Assembly: GCA_013397695.1 (NCBI GenBank)
Contig: VYZI01000086.1
Coordinates: forward strand, 947,482-1,011,481
Direction: 5' to 3'
Origin: Centropus unirufus
Taxonomy: Eukaryota; Chordata; Aves; Cuculiformes; Centropidae
DNA length: 64,000 nt
Shown here one piece after another: positions 12,205 to 24,200 of this stretch. The notes beneath the pieces were generated by a model, which was not told where the DNA came from, searched no databases, and saw only the letters and a program-made list of their open reading frames with translations. How positions within the stretch are numbered: the stretch's first letter is position 1; each line of letters starts with the position of its first letter. The position numbers and the translations under genes are program-made.

Positions 12205-15200
12205 GTATGATATTGACAGTCAAGTTGTCTGAAAAAAAAAAGGGGTTGGTTCTTTAGAAATAGTGTTTCTGAGTTGGTTGAATTGTCTATTCCTAGAGAT
12301 GTCTGGTTGAGTTGGGTATACTTTGTGTGCGTGCGCCTGGAAGTACAAAGTTATTTTCTGGGATGAAGGCAGTGCTGTTGACAAAACAGGTACTGTTGGG
12401 GAGCGCTGCATTGCAGGAGATGCTCCCTTTTCTCAGGCAGTGCCATAGTTCTTTCAAGCCTGTTTCTTTGAGGTAAAAACTCCCCTTGCAATAAGATCAG
12501 AAGCTTCTGCAGAAACACATGGTAGACTCAACTGCCACAGGCTGGTAAAACTCCTCTTGAGTTTGCTCAGCTCTGCAAAAGCACTTTCTGGGTAAAACAA
12601 CTTACAAGCGTGTATCAGCTCTGCGAGACTGGCTTCATCGAGGTCTTTGTTCATTGTGCTGGGCTTCTTGAACAGCTTGGCGTGTTTCTCTTGAACAGGT
12701 TGTCCTGCTTGCAGAGGACAAGTAAAAAGTTCCAAAATCTGCATCATGATGTGGTGATTACTGTTGGGGAAAAATAACCAGAAAAGATGGTTTTAAACAG
12801 TGCATGAAAACCTGTTTAAAAGAAAAGCCACTTTTGCCATTTAATTCAGTACTAAGGTGGTGCTTGTTTAATACCATAATATTTAATGATTGTTCCTTTC
12901 TGAGAATTAATTGTCTTTTGGAATATATGGTGGGCTGACCCTGGCTGCCATGAAAGCCCCACCCTGTCACTCACTCTGTCCCAGTGGGATGGGGGAGAGA
13001 ATCAGAAGGGATTCTCAGAAGGGATTTCATCGGAAGTGAAAAATGTTATGGTTGAGATAGAGTCAGTTTAATAATTGAGGGGCCAGGGGGTGAAACAGGT
13101 GTTGGAAGTGCAATCACTCACCAGCAGCTGATGGATTCCCAGCCAGTCCCAGCCAGTCCTAACGCAACAAGTACCGTTGCAAAAACTGCCCTGTGTTTTA
13201 TTGCCATGTGTGACACTATATGGTACGGGGACAGGCTGAGAGACTTGGGGCTGTTCAGCCTGAAGAAGAGTGGGCTTCAGGGAGAGCTTACAGCAGCCTT
13301 CCAGTACCTGAACGGGGCCTGCAGGAGAGCTGAGAAAGGACTGTTTACAAAGGATGTGTAGTGATAGGAGAATAGGGAATGCTCTAAACTGGAGGGGGAA
13401 GGTTTAGACTAGACATTAGGAAGAAATTCTTCACATTGAGAGTAGTGAGGCACTGGCCCAGGTTGCCCAGGGAAACTGGGGATGCCCCCTCCCTAGAGGT
13501 GTTCAAAGCCAGGTTGGATAAAGCCTTGAGCAGCCTGATCTGGTGGGAGATGTCCCTGCCCATGGCAGGGGGCTTGGAATTGGATGGGCTTTAAGGTCCC
13601 TTCCAACCCAAACCGTTCTGTGAAGTATCTCTTGGTCGGTTCACACCAGCTTGCCCATTCCCAGCCTGCTCACTGCTAGGGGGCAAAATGAGAAACACAG
13701 GGCTTTGAATCCGTAGTGTTCAGCAACAGCCACAAACACCCGTGTGTTATCAGTGGGTGCTGTTTTGTTCACAAATCCAAAACACAGCACTGTAAAGGGT
13801 GCTCTGAAGAAAATTAACTTCTTGCCCCCCAGAAACAGTGCGACACATGAAAAGTGTTCTGAGGTTTTGGAAGTTTGTCATTCTACCTGAAACAGCCATC
13901 TTTCCTACAGAAGATAAATAAGAACTGGAGCATCCCTGACATTTTCACCTTCTGGATAGGTGGTCTGGAAGTAGTGGTCTGTTATATAAAAACCTGCTTT
14001 CCTCACTGGAAAAGTGGGTAATTTTTAACCTTATCGAGATAGAAAACCTATAGCATTTTTTACACTCTAGTTTTTGTCAATAAATCTGAAATAAACAACT
14101 TTATTATATTTTATGATGACAAGTACTTACTTAAAGTGATTCTATAAAACACAATGTGAAAGGGAAAATGCCAAAATAAGTGGCATATAAGTGCAGGCAA
14201 TATTTAAGGTGTTTTTCATACCAATTTTAGACTTCTTCACCTGATTCTTCCAATGAGAACTCCCCAGCTACCCCGCCTGATGAACAGACCCAAGGAGATG
14301 CTCCACCGCAGCTTGAAGATGAGGAGCCCGCATTTCCACACACAGACCTGGCAAAGCTGGATGACATGATCAACAGGTATTGTCACACTTGGGTTCAGAG
14401 GTCGTAGGTTATATGTGCAAATACCTTGATAGTGGAATCAGAATTCTTGTATCTTTTTTTCACTTGATTTTTCTTATTTAACACTTTTTATTTCTAATTT
14501 ATATTTTAATACTTTATTTGAACACTTCTTATTTGAATATTTTGACACTTTGAAAATTTTAGTATATATTTTAATACTTTTATTTAACACTATTTAAATA
14601 CTTCTTTTATTGAGTTAGAGTTGTAAAGAGAAAGAGGCTTAAATCATAGCTGGTTTGTTTTTCTTAAATGGAGTGCTCATCAGGGCCTTTTATTCTTACC
14701 CTGTGTTAAAAGCGTTAGAAAAGGGCAAGGATCTTTTGATTTTTAAGAACCACGAATGAAATATGGGGAGTGTTGTTTTGTTTTTGACTACAGGCCTCGA
14801 TGGGTTGTTCCTGTGTTGCCGAAAGGGGAATTAGAAGTTCTTCTAGAAGCTGCTATTGACCTAAGTAAAAAAGGTAAGCTGAAAAGACAATTAATGTTTG
14901 TCAGGACATTGTGTGAAGTCTTTTCTTGCTCTTTCGAGTGTCTGAAGGCTTAAAAATTCTTAATTATTTGTTACAATCCTGTTCCTGAAAATTGTGTCAG
15001 TGCTGTGCATGCAGGACCTTTGGAGATCAGAACTTACAGAAAGCCATCAATGTAGTTAGAAATTGTGTGCCTTAGTGGTGAAGGTGAATGAGCTCACAAC
15101 AATAAAATGTTATCGTTCCTGTCCTACCCATTTCCTGTATTCAGCTTGATATCAGGCCTAGTGGGTTTGGCCTTTACCAGACTCGAAAACTCAGAGAATT

Positions 15201-18200
15201 CTCATATTTTAAAAAATAAGTTGCTGATGTAGCTTTCTAAATGCCTTGCTGTAAATTTTTGTGCACACTTTTGCTGTTAGATAGAAGGAGGAATTCTAAA
15301 TGGGACGGTTTAAACTGGTGATTCTGCCTTATTGCTTGCGGTGTTTAAGTTGCTTGGAGGTCGGAGGGTTCCAGTTGGGTCTGTGTGTGTTTGCTAAATT
15401 GTACCAGTCAGACTGATAGGTTCGTCATGCATTCTGGAAAGTTCTGTTCTCCTGGGAAGCCGCTTTGGTCCTTCTACAATCAGTATTTGTTGTCCCAGTA
15501 ATGCTTGAAGTCAAAATACTTTTCTAGGAGATTCACACTTAGCAGCCAGTTATGTTTTAAATATAGTGACACAGAGTGCCCGTACCTTACTTGTGCATAA
15601 CTGGGCCAGGGTGACTCCATTTCCGTGGTAAAGTTGTTCTTGGGTAGTTTTAAGAATAAAAAGCTGATCGTGATCACATTATTCTGGGTTATCTTGGTAC
15701 TTTCCTGCAGGTCCTTTTTCTTTTGGAGCAGTCTTTGGAGAAAGAAAGGTTAGGGTCACCCTTGTGATCCAGAATAAGATAATGACATGTTATTGCCAGC
15801 GTGATTTATCAGTTGTAGTTGTGCTTGGATTTGCCTTCTTTGCATGTAGCTGGGTCTGGTAGGAATGCTAAGGTGAGCATGGAGTTCTCTACCGATCACC
15901 CCTGTGACCAGTTGATCAGGAGCAAAAGAAATGCCAACTTATGGAAAGAAGGTGCGGCCCTCTGTGTGTCCGGGCTGTTGGAACAGTGCAGTAATTCTCC
16001 GCCTGTGATTTATGAGAGAGGGGGTGTCTGTGCTGCCAGCTGTGAAGTCATCTTTAAAACAAAACAAAAGTAAAATCTGTCAGTGCAATGAGGTAATAAG
16101 AGCAGAATGAGTTCTTTGGCTATTCCTAACATTATTGTACTTTACCAGAGTGTTGGACTTAGTTGAAAGTTCCCAAACAAAGTCTGCTCTTCTTTCTCTT
16201 GAAGTTGTGACCAGCAGTGGAAATCTGTTCATATACTTTGTGCACTTAGATTTTTACTAAGTTCATGATGTCCAGTTCTAAAAAAGGGTTCTGCATTGCT
16301 ATTTAATTATTCCTCTTCCTTTCTAGCTGAATTCCTATGTGCATACGTACGCAAGGATTATTGGCTATGGAGGAAAAAAGGGAAGCTGTTAGAAGCAGTT
16401 GTGTATTAACTGTGTTATCCATGCAGTTAGATCCTAGGTATTTCTTTTTTACCACTTGGAGTTATACAGTGGCCAAGATGGTTCTTTAACTTCTAGTGCT
16501 CAGGGAATATGATAGGGTGCTCGCTTGGTGTAACCGACACTGGGTATGTCAGAACTTGGTGGGCAGCATTTCAGAGTTGTCTGTATAGAGAAGGAATAAT
16601 TGACCTGTTGTGTATGCGTTTTTAATAGAGCAAAACCATGTTCCATCATCGTAGAAAGATCTGAAGTTGGACACCTTGCTACCCATGTGGGGCATTTTTG
16701 TTCATCGGAGGAGTTTGTTTCAAAAGGGAGGAACTGAAAGGAGAAGTGGAAAAATAACCAGCTGTTGAGTTACATTTTTATATTACAGTCTGTAACTCAT
16801 TTAGATTGTGAAGCCATGAAACCTTGAAAGAGCCCACTAAGTTGTGTTCCTAAGTACCATTTGCTGGTGGTAAGGGTTCTTCAGTAGCTTTTATTCCTAA
16901 CATTGCCAGTGGCTGCCAGCATTGGCATTCTGGAGTGACTCTGGAGTTAACTGCTGTCTTTGTGACTCTATAGAACAAGAGTAATGTTTGCATCCTCTTG
17001 AAATCTGTTCAGGAGCTCAAATGGAAAGGGACAGAACTGAACTTGAATGGAAAGTACTCGCAAGAATTATAATGTCATCATTACCACTTTCAAGTGCAAG
17101 GAACAAAGTTGATGAAGTAGTTTGAGCCCTGTCTAGACTGAGACTCACATTCTTCCTAGCAGGTGCATTTATTTAGGGAAGATTATGTTTTTATGTGTAG
17201 GCATCAGTGTGTTATTCTTCATTAAGGAGGTCATGAGACTCAAATGATGGCCTGGAGTTACTTGCTAATATAAGAAAACGTATTTGAAAAACGGCGTTTA
17301 ATAGCAAGACCGATGTTTATCTGCACAATAAATCTGGAATACTTAAGGAGTGTTTTGAGCTCCAGAAATAAAATGGCATCAATGAGTTGGAAGCTATAAA
17401 TTCAAAAGTAAAAAAATGGTTTGGTTTAGATTTTTTAATTTTTTTATAAGCTAGAATATGCTCCACTCTAAAAATCCTGTGAAAAACTGTGCTGCTCTAC
17501 CTTTGTTGTGAATTTGATTGCTCCTAATGGTTACATTCAATTTTTAATGTGCGGCCAGAACTGCCCAGTATAACACCCAAGCAAAACTCAACACAACGTT
17601 TTGAATTTGTAGCTTGCTTAAACTGAAATGAGGTTTCACTGCACAGCTTAAATCTTCAACTTTGATCAGAAATCTTTGTTTGTGAGGAATTACAAAGGCC
17701 CCGGGACCTAAAAAAAAGCATGTGTGTATGAGCACACATGCATCCAAAATCGTGGTAGCTCAGTAATGGGAGTTGTTCCCAGCACCCCCTCTAAAGACCA
17801 CGTCTCTCTGGATGATCCGTCTGCATTTCTATGGGACATTGTTGAGTTCCTTACCCAAGGTTCATCTTCTGCATGTTCTTGAAATTTTGACTTTCGGTTA
17901 TTGATCTAAAGCAGGGACATCAGATTCATGTTGTCTTGTCCTAGAGTTTCTTGACCCAGGTATTTAGGTTAGAATCAGTTCAGTGAAGTGAACGCCAGCA
18001 GGGCCAGTGCAGTGTCTTGGTGTGAAAGGACTCTCCTGCTCCTGTTTAAGAGTTAATGAAAGTCTGCCAGAATCTGAGACTGCCCTGTTGTAGCCACTTC
18101 GCCCATCGCCAAGTGTGGGTTTCCTTAGAGCTGATTGGCTCCAGGGCATTGTCAGTTCTGCAGAGTCTGAGCCAGCCCCTACCAGGCTGCTGAAAGGCTT

Positions 18201-21200
18201 TTGTTCTCCAATTCCCGTGGCTCCAGGTTGTGGGGGCTTCACCAGTAGCAGAGCACCACACCAGTGTGCACAGCCAGCTCAGCTCTGGGTTGCAGCTACA
18301 AAGTTGGGTAAGCCACAGTCCTGGAGGAGAGGAGCTGGGTGGTTTGGTTGCAGCCTTTGTGCTCCAGCCCTATGCTGTCCAGTACCCCTCAGATGCATCT
18401 GAGTTTGTGCATCCACAGTTGGTGCTGGACTGACAAGTTTTGTGGACCCAGAGCGTTTCTGCTCCTGTGGTTTATGTGGCAAACTGACCACTTGCAAGCA
18501 CGGGTACAGAAATGAAATGGCCCTCAGTCTTCCTCCAGTCCCCTGATTGCAGCTCCTGTGTATTGTATGTTGCACATCACATTTTCCTTACAAGTTCACT
18601 TTTTTCTCACTGCATAATCAATTTTTCCAACTTCTTTCTAAATACTTTGAGTCATATAACCGCAGAATGGTTTGGGCTGGAAATCCATAAAGGATCATGA
18701 AGCCCATCCAGTTCCAAGCCCTTTGCCATGGGCAGGGACGCTTGCCACCAGACCAGGCTGCTCAAGGCCTTATCCAACCCAGCCTTGAACGCCTCCAGGG
18801 AGGAAGAAGCATCCACAACCACCTTGGGCAACCTGCGCCAGTACCTCACCACCCTCATTGTGAAGAATTTCTTCCTAATGTCTAAACTAAATCTTTCCCC
18901 TTCCAATTTAAAGTCCCCCTCATCCTGTCACAATGTAGCCTTGTAAGAAATCCCTCCCCAACTTTCCTATAGGCTTCCTTCAGGTACTGGAGGGCTGTTC
19001 TAAAGTCTCACCAGAGCCTTTTCTTCTCCAGGCTGAACAACCCCAACTCTCAGGCTGTCCTCATAGCAGAAAAGCTCCAGCCCTCGGGTGTCTTTGTAGC
19101 TGCCTCTGAACCCTTTCCATCTTAGCTCTGGGCTGCATAGGCTCACTTCTCTTGTATTCTTCCTTATCTGCCTCTGCCTGGAGAACAGGGTTAAAAATGG
19201 CTGCTTGTGGTCTTAGCTATGAGTTGCTGATACTGAATCTGGTTCAGGGAGTAGACGCCGTATGTCTGGTACGTTTGCTGTTTCTCTTCTCAGTGTCTTT
19301 GGATGACTTTTGGTTCCTTTCCCAACCTCAGTCATCTAGGGCTGCTGTACCTTGCTTTTGCTGATACTCCAGTTGTTGTAGGCACCTAATCTTGGTTCCT
19401 TCTATAAGTGTAATCTGTTGTAGCAGCATGTAGCAGTGTGGAAAAGGGTATAAGGTGCTTGGATATCCAGGAATCATACAGTAATCTTCTGAGGATCTGC
19501 ATCTTCCCTCTTTCTGAGCACAGTGTAATACAGAAAGGGCAATGTATTTGTATTAAGCATACGTGTTCAATTTATTTTTCTATTGTCTTTTAGCCCTGTT
19601 TAGATACTCTATCTGAATTTTTGAAGGGGGGAGATACAGATTTCCTGACATTAAATTTTGGCGTTACCCAAAATCCTGAAAGATAGCCAAAAGAAAATTA
19701 TGGAGTTCTGTTGTTTGATTTTGAACTTGACACATGGTGACTGCAAACATTCACGGCAGTGTTGGGGTTCAGGTGTATTGGGTCCTAGCAGCAGAATTAC
19801 AAGAAACTGTACTCCAGCTGAGGGCGAGAGATGCCAGGATTCATTTATTTTTGCAGGTTAATTGTGCCTGGAAAGCTGAGCAGGGCTCTCCCTTTTTCTG
19901 GGGACCGAAGGGGCATGTGGTGATAGGACATGGGGGAATGGCTTCAAATTCGAGAGGGGGAAAGATTTAGGCTAGACATCAGGAAGAAATTCTTCTCACT
20001 GAGGGTGGGGAGGCGCTGGCACAGGTTGCACAGGGAAGCTGTGGATGTCCCCTCCCTGGAGGTGTTCAAGGGCAGATTGGATGAAGCCTTGAGCAGCCTG
20101 GTCTGGTGGGAGGTGTCCCTGCCCATGGCAGGAGGGTTGGAATTGGATGGGCTTTAAGGTCCCTTTGAACCCAAACCAGTATATGGTTCTGTGATTTCTC
20201 CTCTTCCCACTGGATTATATTGGTCAAAATAAATAAGAGAACAACCTAAATGCATCTTTAACACCAGAATGGAAGATAAAGATTGTACACACTTATTTTG
20301 CTGCTGTATTTTTGAGTGCTATAAGAAGAGGGGGGAACCCTGCCACATTTTATAAAATAATGTAAAAATTGTCTAAAGGAGTGCAATTTCTGAGGTTGCT
20401 TTAATGGAACGTGAATCCATCAGGGGATTGTGCATTCAAGCTTGCATAAGTTTGTCTTTTTCCAAAGCTTCTCTTCTTAAAACAAGCCTGCAACTTTGAG
20501 CACCAAACCTTTGAAGTCCACGTCACTGCTTTCAGTGTCTAAAAGTTCATGTAACAACTACTGGAATTGCATACCTCATAGTATGTGGTTTTTCCTTTTC
20601 TGTTCCAAAACAGGCCTTGATGTCAAAAGCGAAGCATGCCAGCGGTTTTTTCGAGATGGGTTAACAATATCTTTCACAAAGATCCTTACAGATGAGGCCG
20701 TCAGCGGCTGGAAGTTTGAGATCCATGTGAGTCTTTAAAGTTGTTTCTGAAAAGCGTAGTAATTCAAAGGAGGGGGGAGGCTGCCTCTTTGTGACTGGAT
20801 CTCAATTTTGAAACTCGCCCCAACATAGAACTGGGAAAACTCTGGCAGAACTTTTCCCCTCTTGGCAGGGGCAGAGAAAGTTGTCCTTCTGTCATTGTTT
20901 CATTTTACTGCCTCAGGTGCTCCTGGAAGGAAATAAAACCTGGGAGATGATGCAGGGAGGAACTGAACTTTGCATGTGCTGCAGTGCAGCTCCTGTTGGG
21001 CAGGCTGCCCTTGGCCAGATGTCTAGGGACCTGCTTGTTTTTATGTGCATGCTGGGACATGAAAACTGGCTTTGTTTAGTAGAGGCTTTTAGCAACCAGG
21101 AAAGGCTTTTAGCAGCCTACTAACCTCTGGATGTTTGTAGCAGCTGTTTGCATGTAAAAACTACCTGTTGGACAGCTGGTCTCATGCTAAATTGGAAGCT

Positions 21201-24200
21201 ATGAAGATCCTTATAAGCAAATCAAAGTCTGTGAGGGAAGCAGATAAAAGAAGGTAAAGTTAGTAGTTAGGTGGTGATTCATTAATGTCTCTTAATAGTC
21301 AAAAAAGGTTGTATCTTTTCTGCTAAAAAATGAATTTAAGAAAATCAAATAGTTTAAAGACCTCATTGGAGGAAGTACAAACTAAAATGCAATGCTGTAA
21401 AACTTAGGACAACTCTACGTGCCGGATACAAATGGTCAAGAGTTTATAGTTTGTATTTGCTGTATGGTCATCTGCCATGTGCTCAGTTCTTGCTCTTTTT
21501 TTAATAGAGATGTATTATTAACAACACTCATCGACTGGTGGAACTCTGTGTGGCCAAGCTGTCCCAAGATTGGTTTCCCCTTCTTGAACTTCTTGCCATG
21601 GCCTTAAATCCTCACTGCAAATTCCATCTATACAATGGTACGCGTCCCTCAGAAACAGTTCCTGCAGGAGTCCAGCTCGCTGAAGATGAACTGTATGCCC
21701 GTCCTCCTGACCCGCGATCACCAAAGGTATGAGAGCATTTTCAGTTCTGTGCAGTGTTGCCCTAATGGCACAGCAGCCGTAGAGAAGTGGTTTGACCCGG
21801 CCAGGGAAAACCTCTTCATTGTCTTTGTCACTAAGTTTTTGCTGCTTGTCACTTGCACATGGGACTGGTTCAGTTTCCCCTCCAAACTCTTCCAGTCCGT
21901 GGTCCGCAATCAAACCATGTCATGTGTTTTTGTAGCAAGCTGGCACGACCCTATTGGGATGCCATTCCTACTGTGTAAATTGGTTTGCTTGTGTTTGCCA
22001 GTCGAGGGATTTACCTCTGAAGTCAACATGGTTTTGTGGCTGACATTTTGAGGAGAAGATTATGTGATAAAGAAGGAATTTTCCCTCTCTTCTTGCAGTT
22101 CCCAATGATGGGATAAGTGTTTTCAATTGGACCCGGGAGGCTAGGTTTGGCGTGGTTTTTTTGAGGGATTGGGGGTGGAGTTTTGGGGGGTTTGGTTTTG
22201 GTGGTTGTGGATTTTTTTCATTCTGTTTTGTTTGGTATTTATAACCAGCAGTGTAGATGTAATAATCTGTTCCGGCTCTTGGGTCAGAATTGTGTTCCAG
22301 ATGGCATTGGTACACCTTTAGGAGCCACCCAAATTACATTTTTGTTGCTTTCTTCTTTTATTTTGGTATGTAGGAGTCAAAGATAAATAACTCTGTGTCC
22401 TTGGACTTCCTCACATTGTTAACAGTGTTTGGAAGACTCTTATTTTGCATTCTTACTGCTTTTATATGCAGCATTATCACATCCAGGGCCAGAAAAAAAA
22501 TAATAGAACCATCGTTGCTTTCTGTTGTAAATTAAACCTGAGCAACAGTCAGTGTTGTTCCTTTATATTTTGATAAAATCCTTTGAATGACTAATATATG
22601 GCATCTGTTTTTTGACACAACTGGAAAGATCATGTTGCCTATGTCTACGCATTTCCTTAAATCTGAATTTGAAATATGTGGGCAAGCACATTGTCTGTTC
22701 AATTGCCTCTAGCACTTCATTGTGAAGGGACGTTTTAAAGCAGGTTTTGTTACTAACAGGTACATTTTATGTGGTAATTTGTAAACGCTGGAAAATAACT
22801 GTTTATTACATTGCAGGGCTGGCTGGTGGATCTCATCAACAAGTTTGGCACATTAAATGGATTTCAGATCTTGCACGATCGCTTCATGAGTGGATCCGCG
22901 CTGAATGTTCAGATCATCGCAGCTCTCATCAAGTAAGTTTTTTTCTAAAAATAGTTTTCATATTTTGAAAAGCTGGACTAAGTAATATATTCTGTTAGCC
23001 CAAAGCGTGGTCTTTTCTTGGTATCATAGACTCACCAGGTTGGAAAAGACCTCTGGGGTCATCGAGTCCAACCATACCTGTCCACCACTAAACCATATCC
23101 CTAAGCACCTCATCTCCCTGTCTTTTAAACACCTCCAGGGATGAGGACTCCACCACGTCACTGGGCAGCCTCTGCCAGGGCCTAATGGCCCTTTCAGTGA
23201 GGAATTTTTTTCTGATGTCCAACCTGAACCTGCCCTGGTGCAGTTCTAGGCCATTCCCCCTTGTCCTATCTCCTATCACTTGGGAGAAGAGACCAGCACC
23301 CACCTCCCCAGAACCTCCTTTCAGGCAGGTGTAGGCAGTGATAAGGTCTCCCCTCAGCTTCCTCTTCTCCAGGCTGTGTAACCCCAGTTCCCTCAGCCGT
23401 TCTTCACAAGACTTGTTCTCCAGCCCCTTCCCCAGCTTTGTTTCTCTTCCCCTCCCTCAGTCTGTCAGACACTTGTAAACAGGCTTGAGTTGCTTGAAGG
23501 AATTGCTTCTTGCTGTCTTAACCCCGTGCAACTACTGATTGTGGCACTTTGATCCCTTTCTTCTTTCTTTTTAGGCCATTTGGACAATGTTACGAATTCC
23601 TCACATTACACACAGTGAAGAAATATTTCCTCCCAATTATAGAGATGGTTCCACAATTTTTAGAGAATTTAACAGATGATGAACTGAAAAAAGAAGCAAA
23701 GAATGAAGCCAAAAATGATGCTTTGTCAATGATAATCAAATCTCTAAAGAACTTAGCTTCAAGAGTTCCAGGACAAGAAGAAACTGTAAAAAACTTAGAA
23801 ATATTTAGGTTAAAAATGATCCTTAGGTAAGATGCTACTCCTAACGGAATAGGCCACTTCTGAGTTGTCTTTTCACCCCTTTCACATTTAGTTTCTGTTA
23901 CAGGTTGTTACAAATTTCTTCTTTCAATGGTAAAATGAATGCATTAAATGAAGTCAACAAAGTAATATCCAGTGTGTCCTATTATACTCATCGGCATGGG
24001 AATCCTGAAGAGGAAGAATGGCTCACAGCTGAGAGAATGGCAGTAAGTTCTCCTCACCAAAATGCATTGAATAGATTTTCTCCCTCCTTATTACTTTCCT
24101 TATGGGAGTGGCTGTATGGTATGGATCCTGCACACGCTGCTAATTTTCCCATCTGGTGTTACAAGCAGGAGGTACCATGTCATGGTAATAAGTCATTTTC

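Larger units (their letters stand above)
12205..14230 (+). other. USP9X intron 2
   Basis: This intron contains a minus-strand ORF of unknown identity (12454-12792) and an ERVL-like LTR on the minus strand (12928-13848) split by a nested CR1 (13229-13624). The remaining 13849-14230 is AT-rich with no recognisable feature apart from the 3' splice region. Confidence 0.85.
14874..20613 (+). other. USP9X intron 4
   Basis: A 5.7-kb intron. Recognisable content is a CR1 on the minus strand (18652-19130) and a CR1 on the plus strand (19917-20196). The block at about 17980-18510 is distinctly more GC-rich than its surroundings but matches nothing I know. The rest is ordinary intronic DNA. Confidence 0.85.

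Noticed and set aside
21518..21913. 131-codon minus-strand ORF
   Set aside because: It is the shadow of USP9X exon 6, which accounts for most of its length on the other strand.
21635..22051. 138-codon plus-strand ORF
   Set aside because: It overlaps exon 6 in a different frame and runs into intron 6 with no coding character of its own.
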